Under the pieces are notes generated by a model. It made no database searches. It saw only the letters and a program-made list of their open reading frames with translations, and was not told where the DNA came from. DNA of 64,000 nt from Acinetobacter pragensis. Lineage in GTDB: Bacteria; Pseudomonadota; Gammaproteobacteria; Pseudomonadales; Moraxellaceae. The stretch is from NCBI RefSeq assembly GCF_001605895.1, contig NZ_LUAW01000013.1:22245-86244 (forward strand), written 5' to 3'. Shown piece by piece: positions 1 to 8,847 of this stretch (position 1 is its first letter; each line of letters begins with the position of its first letter). The position numbers and the translations under genes are program-made.

Positions 1-651
1 CCTGAAGATGTGGTTTATGAATGCCCACTCTACGTTGAACATTTAAAACGTTTTATGGATGCCAATAATATCGATAAAGCTTTTTTTGTCGGCCAGTCTT
101 TAGGTGGCTGGACTGCAATGAGCTTTGCGCATCAGTATCCTGATCGTGTTTTAGGTATTGTTTCTCTCACTGGTGCAGGTCTGCGTTTGTCTGACCCTGA
201 AAGTGAAGCCATTGTACAAAAAGTCGTGCAAGGTGTTGCCGATGTTACCAAGAAAGCGACAGATGCACCGACACGTGAATCTGTACGTAAACGTCTTGAA
301 TGGTTAATGGCAGATAATAATGATGTGACGGATGAATTGGTGGAAGTACGTTATCGTTACTTCACTTCTGAAGAAGGCTTACGCATCATGCCTAAAATTG
401 CCCGTGAAACCATTGGCGAAGGCAATAACCGCTGGATGTTGACTGAAGATATTCTAAAATCTTTACAAACTAAAATCCTGTTCTTATGGACAGATCAAAA
501 CCCGTCTATGCCTGCACATATTGCAGAAAAAGCATCAAAAATCGTACCGCATGGTGAATATACCGTAGTTGAACCTGCGGGTCATTGGGCGCATTTCGAA
601 CAGCCTGAAAAAGTAAACAAAATCTTGATTGAGTGGTTTAAAAATGTCTGA
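1..651 (+). CDS. alpha/beta hydrolase, 5' end cut by the window
   Basis: The reading frame is open from base 1 (Pro-Glu-Asp-Val), so the true start lies upstream. The visible 216 residues are the second half or more of an alpha/beta-hydrolase fold. The nucleophile elbow GQSLGGW has its Ser codon at 97-99. A C-terminal GHWAHFEQP has the catalytic His at 582-584, and an Asp lies in LFLWTDQNPS between them. Family members hydrolyse C-C or ester bonds in ring-cleavage products (for example MhpC-like or enol-lactonase-like enzymes), and the aromatic-catabolic neighbours fit that role. The stop overlaps the next start by 8 bases, which indicates translational coupling with hyuA. The exact substrate cannot be read from the sequence. 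Confidence 0.85.
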   Translation, partial: PEDVVYECPLYVEHLKRFMDANNIDKAFFVGQSLGGWTAMSFAHQYPDRVLGIVSLTGAGLRLSDPESEAIVQKVVQGVADVTKKATDAPTRESVRKRLEWLMADNNDVTDELVEVRYRYFTSEEGLRIMPKIARETIGEGNNRWMLTEDILKSLQTKILFLWTDQNPSMPAHIAEKASKIVPHGEYTVVEPAGHWAHFEQPEKVNKILIEWFKNV

Positions 652-2731
652 GAATATCCTGCGTCCATTCCGCATCTGCGTTGATACTGGCGGTACCTTT
701 ACTGATTGCGTGGTTTTAGAAGAAGGTAAAAGCATTAGTGAATTTAAATCTCCAAGTACCCCACCTGATTTTTCAATTGGTGTACTCAATGCACTCAGTG
801 AAGCGGCTCAAGGTTATGGTCTGACACTGAATGAACTCCTTGAAAAAACATCATTACTTGTACATGGCACAACGGCAGCAACTAATGCATTGACCACACG
901 TAATGTGGGTCGTACAGCCATGTTAACCACTGAAGGTTTCCGTGACATTATTGAAATGCGTCGTTCATTAAAGATTGAAACGCATTCAATGTACGATGCC
1001 TATTTACCACCATATGAGCCATTAGTTCCGCGTAAATTACGTTTTCCAATCAGTGAAACCGTAACTGCTCAAGGTGATGTTTTAAATGAAATTTCTGAAG
1101 CTGATTTAGCCAAATTTGTGGAAGTTGTCAAACAGCAAGATATTCAAGCTATTGCAATTTGCTTTGTGAACTCCTATGCCAACGGCCACAACGAAAAAAC
1201 TGCTGCAACCTATTTACGTCAGCATTTAAATGACGATGTATTTATCTCTACTTCGAGTGAATTGTTACCAAAACTGGGCGAATACGAGCGCTTTAGCACA
1301 ACAGTACTGAGTGCTGCTCTTGGGCCAGCTGTCCGTGAATACATGAGCAATCTAGAACGCAGCCTTGGAAATATTGGTTTTAATGGCCGCTTATTGATTA
1401 TGCAAGCCAACCAATACGCCAATACGGTTGCGGCAGTGCGCACCCGGCCCGCTTACCTGCTCGGTTCTGGGCCTGCAGCAGCGCCTGGCGGTGCATCATT
1501 TCTTGGCGATGTAATTGGTGAAAAAAATCTAATTGCAGTCGATATGGGCGGTACAACCCTTGACGCCGCAGTGGTTACAGATGGCACAGTGCCATTGGCT
1601 TCTGGTCAATGGTTAGGCGATCACCGCAGTGGTTTAAAAGTGGTTGATGTAGTCAGTGTTGGCTCTGGTGGTGGCAGTATTGCCTGGATTGACAGTTTAG
1701 GCATGCTTAAAGTCGGCCCCCAAAGTGCCGGAGCATTACCTGGCCCTGCATGTTTTGGCAAAGGCGGGATTTTACCGACTGTAACTGATGCAGCCGTTGT
1801 CCTTGGCTATATCAACCCAGAGTATTTCTGGGGCGGAAAAATGCGCCTTGATACAGAAGCTGCGCGTCAGGCCATTTGTCCTCTTGCCGAACAGCTGAAT
1901 ATCAGCATTGAAGAAACAGCTCAGGGTATGCTTGCAGTAGTGAATGCTGATATGGCAGATGGCACAGCGGAAGTCACTACACGGGCAGGTCACGATGTGC
2001 GCAATTATGCATTGCTTGCTATTGGCGGCGGCGGGGCTCTATGTGGAGCATCTATTGCCGAAAACCTAGGCATGGACCGAGTCATCGTTCCTCGTTTTTC
2101 GGCATCTTTCTGCGCTTGGAGCATGCTGACACTAGATGTAGGCCGTGACTATCTAAGATCTTATCCAATTGATTTGTCAAAAGCTGATATTCAACATTTG
2201 ACAGGTTTACTCGACTCAATGAAGGCCGAAGCGCGCATTGAGTTAAAAGACTTGACGCAAGATGGCGCAAAAATTGAATTTTCTGCAACGATGGATTTGC
2301 ATTATCAAGGTCAGTATCACGAGCTTGAACTGCCATTCCCTTGCGAAAATATCACTCAAGCAGATATTGCGGCACTAAATGATGCTTTCCATATTGCTCA
2401 TGAACGTGACTTCACATTTGGCCTGCCGAATGTGCCGATTATTTTGATGAATATTCGTTTAATTGCCAAACTTAGTAAACCAACACTGACCTTGCCTAAA
2501 TTACAGCGTGATGTGCAAGCAATTCCACAGCCAAATATTAAGGATGCATATTTTGGCAGTGCATGGCACCCAACGCAATTTCACAATGGTGAACACCTAC
2601 CGATCAATGCACGAATTGAAGGCCCTGCTGTAGTGCAAGAAGCGACCAGCACCCTCGTTGTTCCTCCAGGATTTACTTGCGTTTTAGACGAGTATGGAAA
2701 TTATTTGCTCAACAAAGGGACTGAAATATGA
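644..2731 (+). CDS. hyuA: hydantoinase A / oxoprolinase family subunit
   Basis: The 695-residue protein starts at the ATG at 644, which overlaps the upstream stop; an in-frame TTG 15 bases earlier is less likely. The N-terminal CVDTGGTFTD (near residue 13) and the mid-protein DMGGTTLDAA are the two phosphate-binding loops of the ASKHA-type ATPase fold in HyuA, 5-oxoprolinase and acetone/acetophenone carboxylase beta subunits. Known members couple ATP hydrolysis to opening a cyclic amide or to carboxylating a ketone. The partner subunit follows at once with a 4-base overlap. Neighbouring ring-cleavage genes suggest an aromatic or N-heterocyclic substrate rather than hydantoin itself, but this is inference. 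Confidence 0.9.
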   Translation: MSENILRPFRICVDTGGTFTDCVVLEEGKSISEFKSPSTPPDFSIGVLNALSEAAQGYGLTLNELLEKTSLLVHGTTAATNALTTRNVGRTAMLTTEGFRDIIEMRRSLKIETHSMYDAYLPPYEPLVPRKLRFPISETVTAQGDVLNEISEADLAKFVEVVKQQDIQAIAICFVNSYANGHNEKTAATYLRQHLNDDVFISTSSELLPKLGEYERFSTTVLSAALGPAVREYMSNLERSLGNIGFNGRLLIMQANQYANTVAAVRTRPAYLLGSGPAAAPGGASFLGDVIGEKNLIAVDMGGTTLDAAVVTDGTVPLASGQWLGDHRSGLKVVDVVSVGSGGGSIAWIDSLGMLKVGPQSAGALPGPACFGKGGILPTVTDAAVVLGYINPEYFWGGKMRLDTEAARQAICPLAEQLNISIEETAQGMLAVVNADMADGTAEVTTRAGHDVRNYALLAIGGGGALCGASIAENLGMDRVIVPRFSASFCAWSMLTLDVGRDYLRSYPIDLSKADIQHLTGLLDSMKAEARIELKDLTQDGAKIEFSATMDLHYQGQYHELELPFPCENITQADIAALNDAFHIAHERDFTFGLPNVPIILMNIRLIAKLSKPTLTLPKLQRDVQAIPQPNIKDAYFGSAWHPTQFHNGEHLPINARIEGPAVVQEATSTLVVPPGFTCVLDEYGNYLLNKGTEI

Positions 2732-4476
2732 GCGATATCAACAATACAATTGACCCAATTACCTTAACGACGACTTGGCATTACTTCAAGCGTGTATGTC
2801 AGGAAATGCGCTATACCGCTGAACGTACAGCCACCAACGTTTTAGTGACCACATTGCATGATTTGTCATATGGCATTTGGGACAAACATGGGCGTGTGAT
2901 AGCTATTCCTGAAGGTTTTGCACCGCGTTTGCTGGCAGCATCAACCACCATTAGTCGTGTTCTTGAAAAGTTTGGCGACAATATAAAGGAAGGCGATCAA
3001 TTCCTGACAAATTTACCTTCGGATGGTGCAGTTCATTTGCCCGACTGGACATTTGTTAAGCCTGTATTTTTTAATGGAAATTTAGAATTTTTTGTCTGCA
3101 TGGGCACGCATGTCGCGGACAATGGTGGCGCGCAACCCGGCTCACACTTTTTAGCATTTGACCCGATTGCCGAAGGCTTAAATATTCCACTGACCAAAAT
3201 TGCTGAAAATAACACATTGCGTGAAGACATATTGAATCTGCTGCTTGCCAACAACCGCGTGCCTGTATTAATGCAGCGTGAAATTGCATCACTGATGGGA
3301 AGCAATACCGTCGGTGAACGTTTACTGCATAAACTACTCGAACGTTATGGTGTTGAATCAACTTATGCCTGTATTGAAGAGATGTTTGCACGTACAGAAA
3401 AAGCCGTTCGCTCCCGTATTACTGAATGGCCCAATGGTATTTACGATGGTGTTTCTGTTACAGATGACGATGGCAAAACTATGGGTAAAACCGTTCAGGT
3501 TAAAGTTCAGCTGACAATTAAAGGCGATGAAGCGACATTTGACTTTTCAGGCTCAGATGACCAAGTCGATGGATATATCAATTCATTCTTACATCAAACC
3601 CATAGTTGTACGCTTTGTACATCATTCTTATTTTTAGGCACTGACTTAGCCAGCTATCACAATGAAGGCAGTTTGAAACCAATCAAAGTCGTCAGTCGTC
3701 CCCGTACCTTAGTCAGTTGTGACAAAAAGGCATTAACTGCAGCTGCACCTGCTGTCGGTGGAACAATGGCAGTTGAAGCAGTGATGGATGCAATGTCTAA
3801 AGCACTGCCTGATCGTGCGATTACTCCTTATGGCCGTGTCATTGCACCTATTTTGGTTGGTCTGCCTAAAGACGATCAGGAAATGTATGTGATGACTTCC
3901 TTCTGCCCTGCCGCTGGTGCTGGTGCAGTCAGCGGCAATGATGGTTATCAATGTGCTGCTGAAACCAGTGTACTCGGTGTAGTGGGTAAATCTGATGTCG
4001 AAGAAGAAATGGCTCGCTATCCTGTTCGGATCACCCGCTATGAATTTAGGCAAGATTCACATGGTGCAGGTCAATGGCGCGGTGCACCGGGCATTGTTTG
4101 GGAAGCTATTAATGAAGGCGGCATGGTGATTACCTATGGCGGCGCATTTAATGGCTTTGTCACTCAAGCCAATGGCGCACAAGGTGGTGGCTCTACCCCA
4201 TTGAATACCGCACGTTACACCCATGCTGGCAGAACAATTGAAATTACTGAACCGCATCATCCTTGGCACTTATTCAACGGTGATCACTTGATTTGTGAAT
4301 CAGGTGGCGGCGCAGGCGTCGGTCTTCCTTTTGAACGCGATCCGCAAGCTGTTTTCACTGACTTTGAAAATGGTCTGGTCTCTGCCGCAATGGCACGTGA
4401 GGCATATGGTGTCGTAATTGATGCTGCGCATGCTCAGGTTGATACTGATGCAACTCAAAAACTTCGAAGCAACTAA
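2728..4476 (+). CDS. hyuB: hydantoinase B / oxoprolinase family subunit
   Basis: This is a 582-residue HyuB-family protein of normal length for the family. It begins with the typical start of HyuB and acetone carboxylase alpha-like subunits (IDPITLTT, then a conserved EMRYTAERTATN-type stretch). A Gly-rich C-terminal region (GGGAGVGLPFERDP) is also a family hallmark. ATGA overlap with hyuA implies the two are made in equal amounts and form one complex. The family includes N-methylhydantoinase, 5-oxoprolinase and aromatic ketone carboxylase subunits. No extra carboxylase subunits are seen nearby, which favours amidohydrolysis over carboxylation. The substrate is unknown. Confidence 0.9.
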   Translation: MSDINNTIDPITLTTTWHYFKRVCQEMRYTAERTATNVLVTTLHDLSYGIWDKHGRVIAIPEGFAPRLLAASTTISRVLEKFGDNIKEGDQFLTNLPSDGAVHLPDWTFVKPVFFNGNLEFFVCMGTHVADNGGAQPGSHFLAFDPIAEGLNIPLTKIAENNTLREDILNLLLANNRVPVLMQREIASLMGSNTVGERLLHKLLERYGVESTYACIEEMFARTEKAVRSRITEWPNGIYDGVSVTDDDGKTMGKTVQVKVQLTIKGDEATFDFSGSDDQVDGYINSFLHQTHSCTLCTSFLFLGTDLASYHNEGSLKPIKVVSRPRTLVSCDKKALTAAAPAVGGTMAVEAVMDAMSKALPDRAITPYGRVIAPILVGLPKDDQEMYVMTSFCPAAGAGAVSGNDGYQCAAETSVLGVVGKSDVEEEMARYPVRITRYEFRQDSHGAGQWRGAPGIVWEAINEGGMVITYGGAFNGFVTQANGAQGGGSTPLNTARYTHAGRTIEITEPHHPWHLFNGDHLICESGGGAGVGLPFERDPQAVFTDFENGLVSAAMAREAYGVVIDAAHAQVDTDATQKLRSN

Positions 4477-4500
4477 GCTTAAAATATAAAGGAAATAAGA

Positions 4501-5445
4501 ATGGCTGAAATCTGTTTCGCAGCTGCCATGTCTCATACCGCGCAAATGCATCGCAGCCGCGATGCTTTGCCTGAGGCACAAGACAAGGATATTTACCCTG
4601 CAATTGACCAACTGGCGGATTCACTTAAAGCGTCTAAGCTTGATGTTTTAATTATTTTGTATGGTGATCATTACGCATATTTCACCCCAAAAAATATGCC
4701 TGCTTTATGCGTGGGCATTGCAGATCAATATCAAACTTTTGGTGACGGCGGTGTCCCAATCATGACCTTGCCTGGCAATAAAAAATTGTCATTGCAATTA
4801 ACAAAAGATTTAATCGATCAAGGATTTGACATGGCTTGGTCAAACTCATTATCTCCTGACCACGGTACTGCGAGCCCAATTTATCTGATGGATGCCCAAG
4901 AGATTCCCATCATTCCGATTCGTTTGAATTCGATTGCACCACCTTTAATTTCGATGGAACGGTCACATCATTTAGGGCAGGCAATTGCTCATGTTGTCAA
5001 AAATTGGGATGAAAATTTACGTGTGGGCATCCTAGGGACAGGCGGATTATCACATTTCCTTCCAATTCCTGATCCGCTACAGCCCTCAACACCAGAAGAA
5101 GAAGAAATGGCTGAATTGATTTCTGAAGGTTCCAATGCAAAACGTTTAAGTGAACTGATCATCAAACGGGTCAACGAAGTCCGAAATTCAGATCAAGGTT
5201 CAACAGCAATCAATGCCGAGTTTGACGAAAATTTTCTCAAACATCTCGAAGACGGTAATGTTGAGCCCTTACTCAAAATGACTTCTGAATATATTGCCGA
5301 GCGCGCTGGAAATGGCGGTCAGGAAGTACGCAATTGGATTGCTGTTTCGGGTGCCGTCGGCGACAAAGGGATGAGCATCTTGAGTTACCAGCCGGCGGCT
5401 CCCTGGCTTACTGGCATTGCCCTTGGCGAATTTAAATTAGCGTAG
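4501..5445 (+). CDS. LigB-superfamily (class III) extradiol dioxygenase, MhpB-like
   Basis: At 314 residues the protein has the same length as 2,3-dihydroxyphenylpropionate 1,2-dioxygenase MhpB as I recall it, and follows it along its length. His12 and the GDHYAYF motif (Asp56, His57) fit the Fe(II) site. SPDHG (His121) and GTGGLSHF (His185) align with the two catalytic His segments of MhpB (VDHG, GSGGLSH). The expected reaction is meta-cleavage of a catechol-type ring. A ribosome-binding stretch AAAGGAAATAAG precedes the ATG. It sits between hyuAB and a decarboxylase-like gene in the same operon. It is unrelated in fold to the VOC dioxygenases elsewhere in this window. The substrate cannot be assigned. 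Confidence 0.88.
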   Translation: MAEICFAAAMSHTAQMHRSRDALPEAQDKDIYPAIDQLADSLKASKLDVLIILYGDHYAYFTPKNMPALCVGIADQYQTFGDGGVPIMTLPGNKKLSLQLTKDLIDQGFDMAWSNSLSPDHGTASPIYLMDAQEIPIIPIRLNSIAPPLISMERSHHLGQAIAHVVKNWDENLRVGILGTGGLSHFLPIPDPLQPSTPEEEEMAELISEGSNAKRLSELIIKRVNEVRNSDQGSTAINAEFDENFLKHLEDGNVEPLLKMTSEYIAERAGNGGQEVRNWIAVSGAVGDKGMSILSYQPAAPWLTGIALGEFKLA

Positions 5446-5472
5446 CACAAAATTAATCTTGAGGAGAAAATC

Positions 5473-6465
5473 ATGTCTAAGCGTAAATTATCTTTTGCTT
5501 GCTGGAATTATGACCGCACACGCGCCTTGCAATTAGGAGATGTGCAAGCTGATGGGATTGATCTGAATTATCTCGAAATGCCTGTAGAAGAAACTTTTTT
5601 CAGAATGTTGAGGAATAAGGAGTTTGATGCTTCTGAAATGTCTCTGTCTTCTTATACTGTTTCATTGCATCAAGAGAATCCCCCTTTTATTGCGATTCCT
5701 ATTTTTCCATCACGCATGTTTAGACATTCATGCATTTATGTCAATGCCGATTCAGGAATTAAAGAACCCAAAGATTTAATTGGTAAAAAAATTGGTAATC
5801 CTGAATATCAAATGACGGCTCCTACATGGATTCGCGGAATTTTGTCTGACCATTATGGTGTACCAGTAGACAGCGTCACCTATTTTACAGGTGGAGAAGA
5901 AGAACCGGGCCGTCCTGAAAAACTGAAATTGGATTTACCTGAAAATATTAAAGTGCACAGCATCGGGCCAACTCAGACACTTTCTCAAATGTTATTGGAT
6001 GGTGAGATTGATGCGCTTTATACAGCCAGAACACCATCAACCTTTATCAATGGTGGCGGTAAAGTAAAGCGCTTATTTGAAGATTACGAGACCGTTGAAC
6101 GCAATTATTTTAAAGAAACCGCGATTTTTCCAATTATGCATACTGTTGCAATCCGGCGTGAAGTCTATCTTGAAAATCCTTGGATTGCGCAATCATTAAC
6201 AAAAGCTTTAACCGCATCTCAACAGCAGACTTATGAAGATCTGAATGAGGCGACAGCGCTTAAAGCTATGCTGCCTTGGCTTACATCTCATGTAGAACAA
6301 GTTAAAGCGGAAATGGGTGCAGATTTTTGGCCATACGGTTTTGACAAAAACAAAGACTCGCTAACCACATTCCTGCGCTACCACTATGAGCAAGGTCTAT
6401 CGAAACGGTTATTACAGCCGCATGAATTGTTTGCGCCAGAAACATTGGAATCTTTCAAAATTTAA
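5473..6465 (+). CDS. 4,5-dihydroxyphthalate decarboxylase-like protein (periplasmic-binding fold)
   Basis: The 330-residue protein resembles the 4,5-dihydroxyphthalate decarboxylase branch of the NMT1/THI5-like substrate-binding fold. It begins MSKRKLSFACWNYDRTRAL and has no signal peptide or lipobox, and no ABC permease or ATPase gene is nearby. A cytoplasmic enzyme is therefore more likely than a binding protein. RBS GAGGAG lies 8 bases before the ATG, and the gene follows the dioxygenase by 27 bases. A decarboxylase next to an extradiol dioxygenase would fit conversion of a dihydroxy-aromatic dicarboxylate to a cleavable catechol. The decarboxylase assignment is by family resemblance; catalytic residues were not individually verified. 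Confidence 0.7.
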   Translation: MSKRKLSFACWNYDRTRALQLGDVQADGIDLNYLEMPVEETFFRMLRNKEFDASEMSLSSYTVSLHQENPPFIAIPIFPSRMFRHSCIYVNADSGIKEPKDLIGKKIGNPEYQMTAPTWIRGILSDHYGVPVDSVTYFTGGEEEPGRPEKLKLDLPENIKVHSIGPTQTLSQMLLDGEIDALYTARTPSTFINGGGKVKRLFEDYETVERNYFKETAIFPIMHTVAIRREVYLENPWIAQSLTKALTASQQQTYEDLNEATALKAMLPWLTSHVEQVKAEMGADFWPYGFDKNKDSLTTFLRYHYEQGLSKRLLQPHELFAPETLESFKI

Positions 6466-6664
6466 TTAATGTTTCACTTCAAGTATATCTGCATGGGTTG
6501 ATTTTTAAAGGTTGAATTAACCCTGAATTGATTTAGATATGTCCATCAATTCATATCTAAGTCATTCAAAAATAAAATTATAAATTTAAGAAAATACGCT
6601 ATTACGGAAAAATAGCGCAAAACATAAATCGCAAGATTTAAGTCATTCTTCAAAGGAGATAAGA

Positions 6665-7855
6665 ATGAGTAGTATAGATAGTAAACGTGGTTTCATTACC
6701 CTTATGATCGCTCACTGCGCAGGTATGATTGATCTGGTTGCCCTTCCAATCTGGGTGACAACACTCATTACATCGTATCATTTCGATCCACAACAAGCAG
6801 GTGGTTTGGCCACTTTGTTTTTGATCGGTGCTGCAGGTGCAAGTATTTGTTTGGCACCTCGCTTTAATCGATTAAATGTCAAACTTGTAGCAGCAAGTGG
6901 ATTTGCGATTGCATGTATCGCTTTGTTTTTATCGGGTATTAATACCAGTTTTCCACTTTTAGCAGGTTTGCACTTTCTAGGTGGTATTTCTGCAGGAACA
7001 GCACTCAGCGTTACACACGGTACAATGGGACGCACATCAAACCCTCATCGTACTTTTGGTATTGCTGGTTTAGCGATTGGGATTTTGGGTATCCTTTTAC
7101 TTAGTAGCACACCGCAGTTGATCCAACAATTTGGAGGACAAACAATGTTTTTTGTCCTCGCCTCAGTCATGCTTTTAGCAACACTAGCATGTGGTCTTTT
7201 TTTTCCTAAAGTCGATACTTCAATTCATACAGACCAAAGCCAAAGTTCACTTCAATTGCCACCTTTGGGTAAAGCCGTTTGGATTTGTATGTTTGGCGTG
7301 GGGCTACTTGCGATGATTCAAGCGATGACAGTCAGTTTCTTTGCAAAAATTGGACTAGAACGTGGTTTTGGTCAAGAATCTGTCAATCATGCACTGATTT
7401 TTTATGGTGTTTTAACCTTATTTCCAACCACGATCGCGGCACTTTTAGAAAAACGCTTAAACGTCTTTGCCGTTATTATTATTGGTCCAATTTTTCAGGC
7501 AATCTTTTCCTTACTTGTCACACATTCACATGAATTTTTAATTTATGCTTTGGCTGGCCCAATGATGGCATTTACAATCCTCTTTATTCACACCTTTGCT
7601 TTTGGACTTTTAGCTCGCCTTGATCCAACGGGTCGTGCTGTTGCAGCAACACCAGCAATGTTAATGGTTGGTGCTGCAATTGGGCCAATCGTGGCAGGTA
7701 CATTGGTGAAATTTATCGGATTTGAATCAATTGCCTATCTGAGCGTTATTTTAGATATTTTTGTTGTATTAATGGCAATTTTTACCAAAAAAATTGTGCT
7801 TCGCCATCATGCTGACAGAATCGAACAAGCCGAATTAACAGCAAAACTGCACTGA
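6665..7855 (+). CDS. MFS transporter
   Basis: This is a 396-residue polytopic protein with about 12 hydrophobic segments, typical of the major facilitator superfamily. The central cytoplasmic loop around residues 190-205 is hydrophilic (TDQSQSSLQ). An AAGGAGATAAG ribosome-binding site lies just before the ATG. It follows the decarboxylase-like gene after a 199-bp gap, so it may have its own promoter, but it points the same way and ends the cluster before a convergent regulator. It probably imports the substrate of the hyuAB/dioxygenase pathway. It differs clearly from the two AAHS carriers further on. Confidence 0.85.
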   Translation: MSSIDSKRGFITLMIAHCAGMIDLVALPIWVTTLITSYHFDPQQAGGLATLFLIGAAGASICLAPRFNRLNVKLVAASGFAIACIALFLSGINTSFPLLAGLHFLGGISAGTALSVTHGTMGRTSNPHRTFGIAGLAIGILGILLLSSTPQLIQQFGGQTMFFVLASVMLLATLACGLFFPKVDTSIHTDQSQSSLQLPPLGKAVWICMFGVGLLAMIQAMTVSFFAKIGLERGFGQESVNHALIFYGVLTLFPTTIAALLEKRLNVFAVIIIGPIFQAIFSLLVTHSHEFLIYALAGPMMAFTILFIHTFAFGLLARLDPTGRAVAATPAMLMVGAAIGPIVAGTLVKFIGFESIAYLSVILDIFVVLMAIFTKKIVLRHHADRIEQAELTAKLH

Positions 7856-7894
7856 TATTCTAAAAGAATCAGTACTATTACACTATTCGAACCT

Positions 7895-7923
7895 ACAAAG
7901 CCATTTAACAAGCATGGCTTTGT
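7895..7923. terminator. bidirectional hairpin between convergent genes
   Basis: ACAAAGCCAT (7895-7904) pairs perfectly with ATGGCTTTGT (7914-7923) around a 9-base loop. It lies between the stop of the MFS gene and the stop of the convergent IclR gene, where a shared terminator is expected. Confidence 0.7.
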
Positions 7924-7946
7924 AATATGAATAAGTCCTCTTCTTG

Positions 7947-8699
7947 TTACATTTCGGCCACTTCCATCTTGGCTTCAATTTGCAAGCTACTTCTATACAC
8001 TTTATCGCCGATTTTCTTTAAATTTAACTGTTCCATGTTCTGATCTGGAATCACGATACTTAAACTTCCGATCGATTTATTTTTAAAAAAAATGGGGGAA
8101 GCAATACCATACACTTGTTCATCTAGCTCGCTATAAGTAATACAAACTTTATTCTTTCGAATTTCAAGCAAAGACTTTTCAAATGCCGAATAATTTTGGC
8201 TGTGTTTTAAATTTAAAATTTCTGATTTATTTTGCAAAAAAATTTCTTTTATTCTCTCTGGCTCAAGCCATGCCAATATGGATTTTGAGGTCGCACCTTT
8301 AAAAATTGCCATGGATTTACCACGCTCATAGCTAATATTAAGATCACATTTCACACCTTGAACCTGATGGACACATAGAACCTTATCGTCACCATATAAT
8401 CTCGATAAGACAATTACGGCATTTTGATAAACATCCGCAAGGCCTTTCATCAAATTATGCGCAGACTGAATTAATGGATCATTTGCTCTGATATTGCGAT
8501 CTAACTCAATAACCAATGGACCCAAGATGTAATTTGAAGGAGTCTTTTTTTCTAGCAATCCAATGGCTTCAAAGTCAGCTAAATAACGATATGCAGAGGC
8601 TGTAGATAACTGTAATTCAGTTTTTACCATTTCCACATCAATATAAGTGTGCTGTTTAAATAGCGAAAGTAGTGTCGCAAAATTATGTAATTTAGACAT
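7947..8699 (-). CDS. IclR-family transcriptional regulator
   Basis: The 250-residue protein starts at the ATG at 8699, preceded by GGAATATGG; the longer frame would need a TTG at 8732 with no RBS. The N-terminal winged helix-turn-helix spans about residues 8-60, with ELQLSTASAYRYLADFEAIGLL as the recognition part. The C-terminal effector domain typical of IclR follows, including the GxASPIF-type stretch near residue 210. IclR proteins commonly control aromatic acid catabolism. It diverges from the VOC/monooxygenase operon and converges on the hyuAB operon's carrier, so it could control either; the divergent operon is the likelier target. Confidence 0.88.
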   Translation of the reverse strand: MSKLHNFATLLSLFKQHTYIDVEMVKTELQLSTASAYRYLADFEAIGLLEKKTPSNYILGPLVIELDRNIRANDPLIQSAHNLMKGLADVYQNAVIVLSRLYGDDKVLCVHQVQGVKCDLNISYERGKSMAIFKGATSKSILAWLEPERIKEIFLQNKSEILNLKHSQNYSAFEKSLLEIRKNKVCITYSELDEQVYGIASPIFFKNKSIGSLSIVIPDQNMEQLNLKKIGDKVYRSSLQIEAKMEVAEM

Positions 8700-8847
8700 C
8701 CATATTCCAATTAAATAATATTTAAAATTCAATTAACTATAATTATATTTTTATTTTTTCTCAATATATAAGAATGAATAATTAAATTGTACCGCGATCT
8801 TTCACAATCAAGGCATCACCAATCATTGGTTGAAAAAGGAGATTCTC

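Noticed and set aside
644..4476. HyuA/HyuB as a creatinine pathway (N-methylhydantoinase) linked to the creatinase at 25.9 kb
   Set aside because: The pair is embedded in a ring-cleavage operon 21 kb away, and no N-carbamoylsarcosine amidase is seen, so the link is not supported.
5473..6465. An ABC transporter system for the first operon
   Set aside because: No permease or ATPase gene and no export signal were found.
6597..6617. CGCTATT / AATAGCG as a terminator before the first MFS gene
   Set aside because: The 7-bp stem is weak, has no T-run, and lies in the presumed promoter region.
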